The notes: generated by a model not told the origin, from the letters alone. A DNA stretch of 64,000 bases from Paenibacillus sp. CF384 (GCF_900106745.1 NZ_FNNV01000010.1:124001-188000); one strand, 5' to 3'. Counted from the first letter of the stretch, positions 43,600 to 52,438 are shown. Numbers and translations are program-made.

Positions 43600-43974
43600 T
43601 TACGCAGCGGAAGTCGCGTAGGTTACCCCTTCATTTTCTCGGATAATCAGGTGCTTTACTTTGTCGACGTTCGCTCCCGATACCGTGGCATATAAGCCGC
43701 TTCCGTTCTCGGCCGTATCATCGAAGTACACATTTCGTTCAACCGGATTGTAGCTCACGGCTGCCGCCATATTAACAACAACGTTACGATCAAGTCGTTC
43801 ATAGCCGAACGGTCCAAATACAAGCATCACTTGCTCCATCGTTTGGGGATACTGATAGCTCGCACCACTCTTGGTCATAAACTTGGGCCCTTTCGAAGAA
43901 TGTGACACGAAGCATATCTTATCCATCGGAACCCACTCCTTTTCTCCGTTCTTGTTCAGCAGCAACAACTGCAT
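43600..43974 (-). CDS. stand-alone LytTR-type DNA-binding protein
   Basis: A 124-residue protein that appears to be one LytTR domain: 'KICFVSHSSKGPKFMTKSG', 'YQYPQTMEQVMLVFGPFGYERLDRNVVVN' (short parts: RLDRNVVVNM is the domain hallmark). No receiver or membrane part is attached. LytTR domains bind DNA direct repeats, so it is probably a regulator. The ATG at 43974 follows AAGGGG by 8 bp; the GTG at 43983 is too close to it. It sits alone between the ATP-grasp operon and prkA. Confidence 0.7.
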   Translation of the reverse strand: MQLLLLNKNGEKEWVPMDKICFVSHSSKGPKFMTKSGASYQYPQTMEQVMLVFGPFGYERLDRNVVVNMAAAVSYNPVERNVYFDDTAENGSGLYATVSGANVDKVKHLIIRENEGVTYATSAA

Positions 43975-44125
43975 GTCCAACACCCCTTCTACAACAGAAT
44001 AAGAACTTATGTTCTAATTCTAACAGATGATTGCTTTGCCTGTACACCGCCTACATGCTTGTACCTCTCTAATCGAATGAAGGCCGCAGTACGCAACTTG
44101 CGCGTACTGCGGCACTCTCACTCCA

Positions 44126-46024
44126 CTATCGGTTAAGCAAGCTTCCTACGTAACGCAGCAGCTCGTTGGCACAGACCGGGCAGTATCCATGCTCATCAAT
44201 CAGCCGCTTAGTTACTTCATTAATACGCTTGAGTTGTTTCTCATCCGGCGTTTTGGTCGAAGTCGTGATTTTGACGATATCCTTTAAGTCCGTAAACAGC
44301 TTCTTCTCGATCGCTTCGCGCAGCCGTTCATGGCTGTAGTAGTCGAATTTCTTGCCTTTACGAGAGTACGAGGAAATCCGAATCAATATCTCTTCTCGGA
44401 ACGCTTTCTTCGCATTCTCCGATACTCCGATCTGTTCCTCGATCGAACGCATAAGCCGCTCATCCGGATCCATCTCTTCGCCTGTAAGCGGGTCTTTGAT
44501 CTTCGCCCAGTTGCAGTACGATTCAATGTTATCGAGGTAATTCTCGAATAACGTTCTTGCGGACTCTTCGAAGGAGTAGACGAACGCCTTCTGTATTTCT
44601 TTCTTGGCGAGTCCGTCATATTCTTTCCTGGCTGTGGAAATAAAATTTAAGTATCGTTCCCGCTCTTCCTTCGTAATCGAAGGATGCTGATCAAGTCCGT
44701 CTTTCAATGCACGCAGCACATCCAGGGCATTGATACATTGCAGGTCCTGCTTTATGAGCGCGCTCGAAATCCGGTTGATGACATAACGCGGGTCGATACC
44801 CGACATGCCCTCTTCGATGTATTCCGACTGCATTTCCTTCAGATCCGCTTCCTTGTAGCCTTCAATCTCCTCGCCGTCATACATGCGCATCTTCTTAACG
44901 AGGTCCATCCCTTGCTTCTTCGTCTCCTTCAGACGAGTCAAGATGGAGAAGATGGCAGCAGAGCGCAGCGAGTGCGGCGCGATATGAATGTGTTTCATAT
45001 CGCTTTGACCGATTAGCTTCTTATAAATCTTCTCTTCCTCCGACACCTTCAGGTTGTAAGGGATCGGCATAACGATCATCCGGGATTGCAGCGCCTCGTT
45101 CTTCTTATTGGCGATAAAAGACTTATACTCGGTTTCGTTCGTATGCGCGATGATGAGCTCATCCGCGGAAATCAAAGCAAATCGGCCGGCTTTGAAATTA
45201 CCCTCTTGGGTCAGGGAAAGCAAATTCCAGAGAAACTTCTCATCGCATTTGAGCATCTCTTGGAACTCCATCAGACCGCGGTTCGCCTTATTCAGCTCGC
45301 CATCGAATCGATAGGCACGCGGATCGGATTCTGAACCGAACTCCGTTATGGTGGAGAAATCGATGCTTCCTGTCAAATCGGCAATATCCTGAGACTTCGG
45401 ATCAGATGGGCTAAATGTTCCGATCCCGATACGATTCTCCTCGGAAATCAATACGCGTTCGACTTGAACATTCTCAATATCGCCGCTGTATTCCGTTCTC
45501 ACTCGCATCTGGCAGGATGGGCATAGATTGCCTTCAATTCGGACACCAAGCTCCCGCTCTGCTTCAGGCCGCAGTTCATGCGGGATAAGATGAAGCGGAT
45601 CCTCATGCATCGGGCAGCCTTTAATCGCGTATACAGCTCCTCGTTCCGTTCTGGAGAACTGTTCGAGGCCTCGCTTGAGCATTGTAACGATGGTGGATTT
45701 GCCGCCGCTGACAGGTCCCATAAGCAGCAATATCCGTTTCCTCACATCAAGCCGCCGGGCTGATGAATGGAAGTATTCCTCTACAAGCTTCTCAACGGCA
45801 CGATCCAAGCCGAATATCTCTTGTTCGAAAAACTTGTATTTCTTAGCCGTACCGCCATCATCCACAACCCCGAACGACTCGATCATCTCATAAACACGAG
45901 AATGCGCAGTCATGGCCGGAGTAGGATCTCGCTTCAGCAGGTCGATGTAGTCCTTGAAAGATCCGCTCCAAGCAAGTTTTTCGCCTTCCGCCTTGTACGC
46001 CGAAATCCGTTTCAAAATATCCAT
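44126..46024 (-). CDS. prkA: PrkA family serine protein kinase
   Basis: A 632-residue protein, the usual PrkA length. The N-terminal AAA-type ATPase has Walker A GPVSGGKST, a zinc-type 'CPMHEDPLHLIP ... CPSC' motif and 'GIGTFSPSDPKSQD'. A C-terminal kinase-like domain follows and ends 'EHGYCPVCANELLRYVGS'. PrkA acts in sporulation in Bacillus; E. coli YeaG is a stress kinase. I set the start at 46024, where AGGAGG precedes MDILKRISAY; the frame back to 46063 has no ribosome site. A hairpin (46041-46060) lies just upstream. Partners yhbH and spoVR are also in this window. Confidence 0.95.
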   Translation of the reverse strand: MDILKRISAYKAEGEKLAWSGSFKDYIDLLKRDPTPAMTAHSRVYEMIESFGVVDDGGTAKKYKFFEQEIFGLDRAVEKLVEEYFHSSARRLDVRKRILLLMGPVSGGKSTIVTMLKRGLEQFSRTERGAVYAIKGCPMHEDPLHLIPHELRPEAERELGVRIEGNLCPSCQMRVRTEYSGDIENVQVERVLISEENRIGIGTFSPSDPKSQDIADLTGSIDFSTITEFGSESDPRAYRFDGELNKANRGLMEFQEMLKCDEKFLWNLLSLTQEGNFKAGRFALISADELIIAHTNETEYKSFIANKKNEALQSRMIVMPIPYNLKVSEEEKIYKKLIGQSDMKHIHIAPHSLRSAAIFSILTRLKETKKQGMDLVKKMRMYDGEEIEGYKEADLKEMQSEYIEEGMSGIDPRYVINRISSALIKQDLQCINALDVLRALKDGLDQHPSITKEERERYLNFISTARKEYDGLAKKEIQKAFVYSFEESARTLFENYLDNIESYCNWAKIKDPLTGEEMDPDERLMRSIEEQIGVSENAKKAFREEILIRISSYSRKGKKFDYYSHERLREAIEKKLFTDLKDIVKITTSTKTPDEKQLKRINEVTKRLIDEHGYCPVCANELLRYVGSLLNR

Positions 46025-46040
46025 GCCGTAACCTCCTATA

Positions 46041-46060
46041 AGTTTTGCGATTGCAAAACT
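46041..46060 (-). promoter_or_regulatory. perfect inverted repeat in the prkA leader
   Basis: AGTTTTGC-GATT-GCAAAACT lies 4-5 bp upstream of the prkA ribosome site. It could be an operator or a leader hairpin that limits translation. The rest of the gap 46061-46450 shows no gene or clear structure. Confidence 0.5.
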
Positions 46061-46450
46061 CACTTCGTAAGCCTATACTCCGACCAGCCTGATGCCACTA
46101 CCTAGAACGCCTCATGCATGCGGGTAATATTTATCCAGCCATCTAAAGCTGCCCGGCATTTTTTATTGAAGTATTACATTCCTATGCGCTTTCGCAAGGG
46201 AAGTTGCCCTATTTTTTAAACAAGATTCCGCCATAATTCGCACTCTGCAGACACTAATTTTACAAAATGTTAATTCGGTTAAAACGAGCATCTGCCCGTC
46301 TCCATTGGGCCGGAAGCTAGACGTATGAAGACTTGACTCCTTCCTTCGCGCTCCTATAAACCCATGTCGAATGGCGGTAGTTGCGACAAACTTCTGGCGT
46401 GGCCGACACGAATAAAGTTGTGACACCGGATGTAACCACTAATTAATGGC

Positions 46451-46479
46451 TTAAGGGGATGTCCATAATGTGCTATAAT
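46451..46479 (+). promoter_or_regulatory. promoter of the DUF2161 gene
   Basis: TATAAT at 46474-46479, with TTAAGG 17 bp upstream as a weak -35. Transcription would start near 46486, which supports the TTG start at 46519. Confidence 0.5.
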
Positions 46480-46518
46480 CGTGAACAGACTACCCTCCAA
46501 CGGAATCGAGGCGATGAA

Positions 46519-47274
46519 TTGGCTGTCAAACACGAAACCGAGCTGTATCCGCCAATCAAGTCTTATTTTGAGAAACAGGGATTTGAGGTAAAGAGCGAGG
46601 TAATGCATTGCGATCTCGTTGCGATCCACCCGGATACGAATGAAACCATATTGGTGGAAATGAAGAAAACCTTCAATCTCGCGCTGCTGCTCCAAGGTAT
46701 CGAGAGGCTGCGATTAAACAGCCATGTTATTCTCGCCGTGGAACGCAATCGCAAGAAGGTTGGAGCACACAATCAGCGTTTCGGCGACCTAACCGAGCTG
46801 TGCCGCATGCTTGGCATCGGCTTGATGACGGTAACCTTCTTCAAGACCAAATCACCTGTGCTGGAGATGCTTTGTCAACCAGGCGATCCGCCGGTAAGAG
46901 GGCAGCGGCGCGTCCGTCAAGCACGACTGCTCACCGAATTTCGCGAGCGCAGCGGCGACTATAATACCGGCGGCAGCAACAACCGCAAGCTCGTCACCGC
47001 CTATCGGGAGAAGGCACTTCGTGTGGCGTGGGCGCTTAACCAGCACGGCGAGCTTTCCCCACGCGCAGCAGCGGAGCTGACAGGCATTCCACGAGCCAAC
47101 CATTTTCTCCAGAAAGATTACTACGGCTGGTTTGAACGAATTCGGCGAGGGCATTATAGCTTGAAACCGGACGGAGCTGCAGCGCTGAAGCAGTACAACC
47201 ACATTATTGAAGCTTGGCTGCAGCAGCAGCCTGCACAAGCGTTAAACACCGCAATCATTCCTAGAAACAATTGA
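46519..47274 (+). CDS. DUF2161 family protein (predicted PD-(D/E)XK-like phosphodiesterase)
   Basis: A 251-residue protein of the DUF2161 family. The N-terminal part has a nuclease-like pattern: 'YPPIKSYFEKQGFEV', 'CDLVAIHP' and 'ILVEMKKTF', with Asp and Glu-x-Lys in the order expected for a PD-(D/E)XK site. The C-terminal part (about 150-240) looks like a winged helix. The role is unknown. I chose TTG at 46519, which gives the family-typical start MAVKHETELYPP and has GAGG seven bases upstream. The ATG at 46459 lies before the promoter. Followed after 20 bp by the Rieske gene. Confidence 0.8.
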   Translation: MAVKHETELYPPIKSYFEKQGFEVKSEVMHCDLVAIHPDTNETILVEMKKTFNLALLLQGIERLRLNSHVILAVERNRKKVGAHNQRFGDLTELCRMLGIGLMTVTFFKTKSPVLEMLCQPGDPPVRGQRRVRQARLLTEFRERSGDYNTGGSNNRKLVTAYREKALRVAWALNQHGELSPRAAAELTGIPRANHFLQKDYYGWFERIRRGHYSLKPDGAAALKQYNHIIEAWLQQQPAQALNTAIIPRNN

Positions 47275-47294
47275 TCAAAGGAGACCGGATACAG

Positions 47295-47615
47295 ATGAGC
47301 GAAACGAATAGCTTTAGGATCATTGGCAATGTTGAGGATTTCCCGGAATTTCCTGCACACGTGAAATTGAACAACCAGCCGTATTACATTGTTGAAGCAC
47401 CGCGCAAGGCCGATGAAGAACAGCGCTATAATCTAATCTCGGCGATCTGTCCGCATGCCGGCGGCATTGTCAGACCGCATCTAAATGAGCTTATCTGCCC
47501 GCTGCACTACTGGTGCTTCGATAAAGCGACAGGTGAATCCACCAATATTCCGGGAGAGCAGCTGGATTGCTCGCCGCTGGAGGTTCGGGACGGACAATTT
47601 CTGCTTCAAGCCTAA
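47295..47615 (+). CDS. Rieske [2Fe-2S] domain protein
   Basis: A 106-residue protein that is a single Rieske domain. The cluster ligands are Cys52 and His54 (ICPHAGG) and Cys68 and His71 (CPLHYWCFD). It resembles the small ferredoxin components such as NirD-like or naphthalene-dioxygenase ferredoxins, but the partner is not encoded nearby. The ATG at 47295 follows AAAGGAG. It shares an operon with the DUF2161 gene. Confidence 0.88.
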   Translation: MSETNSFRIIGNVEDFPEFPAHVKLNNQPYYIVEAPRKADEEQRYNLISAICPHAGGIVRPHLNELICPLHYWCFDKATGESTNIPGEQLDCSPLEVRDGQFLLQA

Positions 47616-47630
47616 TTCGAGCGTAACCAA

Positions 47631-47680
47631 AGAGAAGAAGCCCAGACTCCTTTAATTAAGGACTCTGGGCTTCTTCTCTT
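47631..47680. terminator. bidirectional terminator between the Rieske and aminotransferase genes
   Basis: AGAGAAGAAGCCCAGA and TCTGGGCTTCTTCTCT flank an inner CCTT/AAGG stem. It lies between two convergent genes. Confidence 0.85.
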
Positions 47681-47700
47681 AGACATCTATTGTTCATGAA

Positions 47701-48903
47701 TTAACGACGCGCCAGAAACTCATTCAACGCTTCTGCGAAGCGCGAAATACCTGTCGCCATGCGCTCGCCTTGTGTATACGTAAAGTTCAGACGCGCAGTA
47801 TTGCGTGCAGGCTCTGCCGCATAGAAGGATGAGCCCGGAACGAAGGCCACATTCTTCTTCACAGCCGCGCGAAGCAGCGCTTCGGCATCCAGTCCTTCGG
47901 GCAGCTCCAGCCAGAGGAACATGCCGCCTTTAGGCTGGATCCATTTCACATCGCTCCAGCCCTGCTGCGTCAGCAGCTTCTGCATTTGCTGCATACGGTC
48001 GCCATACGCCTGTCTGATTACTTGAATGTGATTATCCAGCGAGAAATGCCGGAGCAGCTGGTCCAGCGTCTGCTGATCAAGTGAGCTGGAGTGCAGATCA
48101 GCCGCTTGTTTCGCTTTTGCCATCATCGAGATCACGCTGCGATTGCCGATTGCCCAGCCTGTACGAAGCGCCGGTGCTACTGTTTTGGAGAAGGTACTTG
48201 TATAAAGGACATTGCCGCCATCTGCTTTACCGTCAAGCGAGAACAAGGTCGGATAGTCGGCATTGACATCAAATTTAATATCCCCGTATGGATCATCCTC
48301 TAGAATGGGAACACCATAACGATGGCTTAATTCAAGCAGCCCTTTACGGCGCTCCATGCTCCAAACACGCCCTGTTGGATTACCGAATGTCGGCACCACA
48401 TAGATCAATCTAGGTTTATGCTGCTTGATGAGTCGCTCCGCTTCCGCAATGATCATGCCGTCTTTATCGCTGGCAACGGGAACAACATCCAAACCGCTTA
48501 GATTAAACACCTGTAAGCTTGCAAGATAGGTCGGGTTCTCCACCAAGACAATATCGCCCGGCTCCATCAGGACGCGAGTAATCAGATCAATCGCTTGCTG
48601 CGAGCCGGTGGTCATGATCATTTCATCCGGCTGGACGTGCATGCCCTTCTGCGCCATCCGCGCGCAAAGCTGCTCACGAAGCGGCAAGAAACCCTCCGTA
48701 AGAGCATATTGCAACGTATTCTTACCGGAACGGAATACGCGCTCGGACGCCTCTCTTACCGCGTCAATCGGAAACAATTCTTCGGCAGGCAAACCGCCTG
48801 CGAACGAAATAATCTCTTTGCCTTGCGTTAGCTTCAATATATCGCGAACAGCAGATGATTGCAGCCGTTCGACATGATTCGAAAACCGGTATTCCACGTT
48901 CAT
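47701..48903 (-). CDS. PLP-dependent aminotransferase (2-aminoadipate/LysN-like)
   Basis: A 400-residue fold type I aminotransferase. The PLP lysine lies in TSTFSKTVAPALRTGW, with 'GNPTGRVW' and 'EDDPYGDIKF' upstream. The start 'AVRDILKLTQGKEIISFAGGLPAEELFP' matches the aminoadipate/valine-type aminotransferases related to MocR C-terminal domains. No DNA-binding domain is attached. I chose ATG 48903 with GGGGAGGGA before it; the frame back to 48957 has none. The amino acid substrate is not known. Confidence 0.88.
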   Translation of the reverse strand: MNVEYRFSNHVERLQSSAVRDILKLTQGKEIISFAGGLPAEELFPIDAVREASERVFRSGKNTLQYALTEGFLPLREQLCARMAQKGMHVQPDEMIMTTGSQQAIDLITRVLMEPGDIVLVENPTYLASLQVFNLSGLDVVPVASDKDGMIIAEAERLIKQHKPRLIYVVPTFGNPTGRVWSMERRKGLLELSHRYGVPILEDDPYGDIKFDVNADYPTLFSLDGKADGGNVLYTSTFSKTVAPALRTGWAIGNRSVISMMAKAKQAADLHSSSLDQQTLDQLLRHFSLDNHIQVIRQAYGDRMQQMQKLLTQQGWSDVKWIQPKGGMFLWLELPEGLDAEALLRAAVKKNVAFVPGSSFYAAEPARNTARLNFTYTQGERMATGISRFAEALNEFLARR

Positions 48904-49106
48904 TCCCTCCCCATTTCCTTTATCACACATTTTACGCGCAATTGATGATGGGAGCAACTAGAAGAACGCTGTACAACATACGGATTTATTCGCTTTTCTT
49001 CAATTTGTTACAGCATTCAGCTTTGTATTGCATTTTATGTCTGAGACAGAGTTACTGTAACATCTTGTTCACAACTTTGTTCGTTTTCTTTTTGCATGTC
49101 GTTGGG

Positions 49107-49112
49107 TATAAT
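49107..49112 (+). promoter_or_regulatory. -10 element upstream of the 32-residue microprotein gene
   Basis: TATAAT within GGGTATAATG. No good -35 at 17 bp. The gap 48904-49160 is otherwise empty. Confidence 0.4.
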
Positions 49113-49160
49113 GAAATGGAGTATGTATGATTTGTACTGGCAGCTTAGGAGGGAATACGA

Positions 49161-49259
49161 ATGACCATTAATTTTCTTATCGTCCTCACTGTCTCGGCCT
49201 TGTTCCTGATCGCCATGTGTACGGCGTCTTACAATGACGACAAGACTAAAGGTTTGTAA
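49161..49259 (+). CDS. 32-residue membrane microprotein
   Basis: ATG 49161 follows TTAGGAGGGAAT. The 32 residues begin MTINFLIVLTVSALFLIAMC, forming one membrane helix, and end in a charged tail (NDDKTKGL). A -10 element lies about 50 bp upstream and a strong terminator 24 bp downstream, so it has the full set of signals for a real gene. I do not recognise it. Single-helix microproteins often regulate a membrane partner; nothing here says which. Confidence 0.65.
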   Translation: MTINFLIVLTVSALFLIAMCTASYNDDKTKGL

Positions 49260-49282
49260 TGCAATAGGACCAAGTGCTTCAC

Positions 49283-49333
49283 AAAAAAAGAAGCTTTCAG
49301 CGATTGTTCACAATCGTCGGAAGCTTCTTTTTT
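49283..49333. terminator. terminator of the microprotein gene and of the AbrB-type gene
   Basis: AAAGAAGCTT and AAGCTTCTTTTTT with an inner CGATTGT/ACAATCG stem. A and T runs stand on both sides, so it can act for both convergent genes. Confidence 0.9.
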
Positions 49334-49358
49334 GATGCAAATGGAGCTCCGCACTGGG

Positions 49359-49610
49359 TTAACCCCGGCGCAGTCCCGCCATTTCTGTCATACATCCTCC
49401 ACACAGGTAGCGCTCTTTAAACTCGCGAACACCATCAAGTGTGCCACAGAACACACAACGAGGACGATAACGTTCCAAAATGATATGGTCACCTTGAACA
49501 AGAATCTCGACAGGGTCCCCTTCATTCATTTGATATCTTTTACGTAGCGATTTTGGCAATACGATACGCCCTAATTGATCAACTTTACGCACAACACCAG
49601 CCGGTTTCAC
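49359..49610 (-). CDS. AbrB-family transition regulator with a C-terminal zinc ribbon
   Basis: An 83-residue protein. The N-terminal 50 residues form an AbrB/SpoVT swapped-hairpin DNA-binding domain (VRKVDQLGRIVLPKSLRK, GDPVEILVQGDHIIL). Bacillus AbrB carries a different C-terminal dimer domain of about 45 residues. Here it is replaced by a short segment with two Cys pairs (CVFC ... CGGC), probably a zinc ribbon. It starts at GTG with AGGAG about 11 bp upstream. Likely a regulator of stationary-phase genes. Confidence 0.85.
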   Translation of the reverse strand: MKPAGVVRKVDQLGRIVLPKSLRKRYQMNEGDPVEILVQGDHIILERYRPRCVFCGTLDGVREFKERYLCGGCMTEMAGLRRG

Positions 49611-49758
49611 AAATACACATCTCCTGTAGTCGCATTTTGCAAGTAAACGTCAAATGACAGTTGCTCCCTACTAGGTTCGATAATGACCGGTTAATTCCTG
49701 CAATTATTTCGATTTTCTTAGTATTCTGCAATAAAATATGTCTATTTTTAAAAGAAAC

Positions 49759-50223
49759 TTAACTTAACCCCGCAAAACCGTTTTGTCGAAACGCCTCGAA
49801 CACCACGATTGCCGCAGAATTCGATAAATTAAGCGATCTTACTTTGTCGGTCATCGGCACTCGAATACAGGTATCAGGATGCGCATCAAGCACATCCTGC
49901 GGAAGCCCCTTGGTTTCTTTCCCAAATACGAAGAAATCGCCGTCTTCGTATCGATGCTCCGAATACACCTTCGAACTTCTCGTGCTTGCGCAGAAGAAAC
50001 GCCCCTCCGGATACAATTCCTTTAGCTCCTGAAACGAATCATGATAATGAACCTCTACGGCATACCAATAATCCAGCCCCGCCCGTTTCAATGTCTTGTC
50101 GTCTGTGTTAAAACCCAGAGGCCGAACCAGATGAAGAATAGTACCTGTAGCTGCACAAGTACGTGCAATATTGCCGGTATTTGCCGGTATTTCCGGTTCA
50201 ACGAGAACGATATGGAATGCCAT
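49759..50223 (-). CDS. trmL: tRNA (cytidine(34)-2'-O)-methyltransferase
   Basis: A 154-residue SPOUT-class methyltransferase. It methylates the ribose of the wobble base in tRNA-Leu. Typical stretches are 'EIPANTGNIARTCAATG', 'FVFGKETKGLP' and 'VRSLNLSNSAAIVVFEAFRQ', which form the knotted SAM site. Length fits TrmL/CspR. The ATG follows AAGGAG. It is divergent from the response regulator gene. Confidence 0.93.
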   Translation of the reverse strand: MAFHIVLVEPEIPANTGNIARTCAATGTILHLVRPLGFNTDDKTLKRAGLDYWYAVEVHYHDSFQELKELYPEGRFFCASTRSSKVYSEHRYEDGDFFVFGKETKGLPQDVLDAHPDTCIRVPMTDKVRSLNLSNSAAIVVFEAFRQNGFAGLS

Positions 50224-50337
50224 TTGTTATCAAATCTCCTTCACATTTTACATAGCTTTTACGCTTGCTTAATCTATTGAGAAAACTTGTATGTCATAAT
50301 ACCCCTATAATGTTGCATGAAAGGGGAACATAAACGC

Positions 50338-51066
50338 TTGAAAAAGAAAATACTAATCGTCGATGACGAGCCATCTATCTCCACATTGCTTGAGTTTAAC
50401 TTAAAACTTGCCGGATATGAAGTGCGCTGCGCTTCAGACGGAGAAGCTGTGTTCGACTTCCTTAAACCGTTTCGTCCTGATCTCATCGTGTTGGATCTTA
50501 TGCTCCCCAAGATGGACGGACTGCAAGTATGCCGCGAGCTTCGCAAACAAAATAACGTCGTTCCCATTATCATGTTAACTGCGCTCCACGATGTAAGCGA
50601 CAAAATCGCAGGTCTTGATCATGGCGCTGACGACTATATGACTAAACCATTCTCACCGCAAGAGCTGCTCTCCCGCATTCAAGCCATATTGCGCAGAACA
50701 CAAGCGCTCCCGGGATCAGGCGAATCAACAACGCATACAATCGGTCCACTAACCGTTCTGTCCGAGCAACGTGAAGTTCAGCTCGAAGGTAAATCCGTGG
50801 AATTGACTCCTAAAGAATTTGAACTTTTACTTTACTTATGCCGTCACCGCGGGAAAGTACTTAGCCGTCAGCAGCTGCTGCATGGTGTATGGGACTATCA
50901 TTTCCTCGGCGATACCCGCATCGTGGATGTGCATATCAGCCATCTGCGTGATAAAATCGAGAAAAATGCGCGAACGCCTGAATATATCATGACGGTGCGA
51001 AACGTTGGCTACAAACTTTCCGGACCGGGAAGCAGCACATCTACTGCTGATTCGTCATTAGCGTAA
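50338..51066 (+). CDS. orphan OmpR/PhoB-family response regulator
   Basis: A 242-residue regulator. The receiver has the acidic pocket (Asp9/Asp10), phospho-acceptor Asp53 (VLDLMLP) and Lys in TKPF. The C-terminal winged helix ends 'TRIVDVHISHLRDKIE' and 'TVRNVGYKL'. It resembles PhoP/PhoB/WalR-type regulators. No kinase gene lies beside it. A TATAAT at 50306-50311 puts the transcript start near 50318, so the ATG at 50317 cannot be used; the TTG at 50338 has AAAGGGGA upstream and gives the standard MKKKILIVDDEP start. Confidence 0.88.
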   Translation: MKKKILIVDDEPSISTLLEFNLKLAGYEVRCASDGEAVFDFLKPFRPDLIVLDLMLPKMDGLQVCRELRKQNNVVPIIMLTALHDVSDKIAGLDHGADDYMTKPFSPQELLSRIQAILRRTQALPGSGESTTHTIGPLTVLSEQREVQLEGKSVELTPKEFELLLYLCRHRGKVLSRQQLLHGVWDYHFLGDTRIVDVHISHLRDKIEKNARTPEYIMTVRNVGYKLSGPGSSTSTADSSLA

Positions 51067-51091
51067 CGTATGCACGCCTATATGCACTCAA

Positions 51092-51136
51092 GAAGACCGC
51101 CGATCTTCCACGAATGGAAGAATCGGCGGTCTTTTT
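51092..51136 (+). terminator. terminator of the orphan response regulator gene
   Basis: AAGACCGCCGAT and ATCGGCGGTCTT with an inner TTCCA/TGGAA stem and T5. Confidence 0.92.
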
Positions 51137-51165
51137 ACTTTGCTTATTTAGCTTGATTACGACTG

Positions 51166-52254
51166 CTAGCCATTGCGCTTCTGGAAATCGCCCATGAAAT
51201 CTGCAAGTGCTTTGCAGCTCTCAAGCGGCACAGCATTGTAAGTCGATGCCCGCAAACCGCCGACGCTGCGATGACCTTTCAAGCCAACAAAACCTTGCTG
51301 TTCGGATTCTTTCACGAACTGCTTCTCCAGCTCTTCCGAACCGAGGCGGAACGTGAGGTTCATGAGCGAACGGCTATTCGCGTCTGCAAAGCCGCGGTAG
51401 AAGCCGCCGCTGTTGTCGATGGTATCGTAGATGAGCTTTGTTTTGTCGCGATTGAATTGCTCCATCGCTGCAACGCCGCCTCTCTCCTTCACCCATTTCA
51501 ACATGAGGCCAACCAGATATACCGAGAAAGATGGCGGTGTATTGTAAAGGGAATTGTTCTTCACATGTGTATCGTAGCGAAGCATCGTCGGGATCGATTT
51601 CGGGCTCTCCGAAACCAAATCCTCGCGTACGATAACAATCGTTACTCCGGATGGACCCAGGTTCTTCTGTGCGCCGGCATAAATCATACCGAATTTGCTG
51701 ACATCGACTGGGCGGCTGAGAATATCGCTGGACATATCGCCGATCAGTGTCACATTGCCTGTTTCCGGATAAGCCGCAAATTGCGTGCCTTCAATCGTTT
51801 CATTCGACGTAATATGCAGATAGGCCGAATTTGTCGGGAGTTGCAGGTTGCTTAAGTCTGGAATGCGATTAAACTTATCCGATTCCGATGAAGCTACAAT
51901 GGCGGTTTCGCCAAACAGCTTCGCTTCCTTGATCGCTTTGTCCGCCCAGCTTCCCGTGTTCACGAATGCAGCCGTCTGTCCGGCGCCTAATAAATTCATC
52001 GGAATCATAGCGAATTGCGTACTAGCTCCGCCTTGCAGGAATAATACCTTATAATTGCTTGGTATTCCGAACAACTCGCGTAGGAGCGACTGCGCACCGT
52101 CGTTAACCTGTTCAAAAATGCTGCTGCGATGGGACATTTCCATAATGGACATGCCTGCACCTGCATAATCAATAAACTCCTGTTGCGCCTGCTGCAATAC
52201 TTCCAGCGGCAATGCTGCTGGTCCGGCATTAAAATTATACGCACGATTCGTCAC
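51166..52254 (-). CDS. serC: phosphoserine aminotransferase
   Basis: A 362-residue PLP enzyme that makes 3-phosphoserine in serine synthesis. It begins 'RAYNFNAGPAALPLEVLQQA'. The PLP lysine is in YAGAQKNLGPSG, and 'HRSVGGLRASTYNAV' closes the C-terminal domain. The start is GTG with GGAG nine bases upstream. It stands alone; serA is not nearby. Confidence 0.95.
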   Translation of the reverse strand: MTNRAYNFNAGPAALPLEVLQQAQQEFIDYAGAGMSIMEMSHRSSIFEQVNDGAQSLLRELFGIPSNYKVLFLQGGASTQFAMIPMNLLGAGQTAAFVNTGSWADKAIKEAKLFGETAIVASSESDKFNRIPDLSNLQLPTNSAYLHITSNETIEGTQFAAYPETGNVTLIGDMSSDILSRPVDVSKFGMIYAGAQKNLGPSGVTIVIVREDLVSESPKSIPTMLRYDTHVKNNSLYNTPPSFSVYLVGLMLKWVKERGGVAAMEQFNRDKTKLIYDTIDNSGGFYRGFADANSRSLMNLTFRLGSEELEKQFVKESEQQGFVGLKGHRSVGGLRASTYNAVPLESCKALADFMGDFQKRNG

Positions 52255-52390
52255 TGTAGCTCACTCCACTCTTCAATTTGCTTATCCGTATGATAGCAAG
52301 TTTCACGCTTCGCATCAAGTGTAAAAGTCGAACAAAAACCAATAGTTTTATTACGAATATTCGGATTTAGCGATTTTATGGATAATGAAA

Positions 52391-52417
52391 AGCGAGCTCT
52401 CCGTGTGAGAGCTCGCT
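52391..52417 (-). terminator. terminator of glnA
   Basis: AGCGAGCTCTC and GAGAGCTCGCT around a 5-base loop, then TTTTCATT on the minus strand. Confidence 0.8.
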
Positions 52418-52438
52418 GATTTCTAGAATAAGTTCGAA

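Noticed and set aside
46061-46450. Hidden gene or RNA in the prkA/DUF2161 gap
   Set aside because: The open frames here (46163-46426, 46354-46695 minus) have no ribosome site and no recognisable protein features, and I saw no conserved RNA fold.
48904-49130. Open frame of 91 residues upstream of the microprotein
   Set aside because: It begins inside the aminotransferase gene region, is composed of AT-rich intergenic DNA and lacks a ribosome site.
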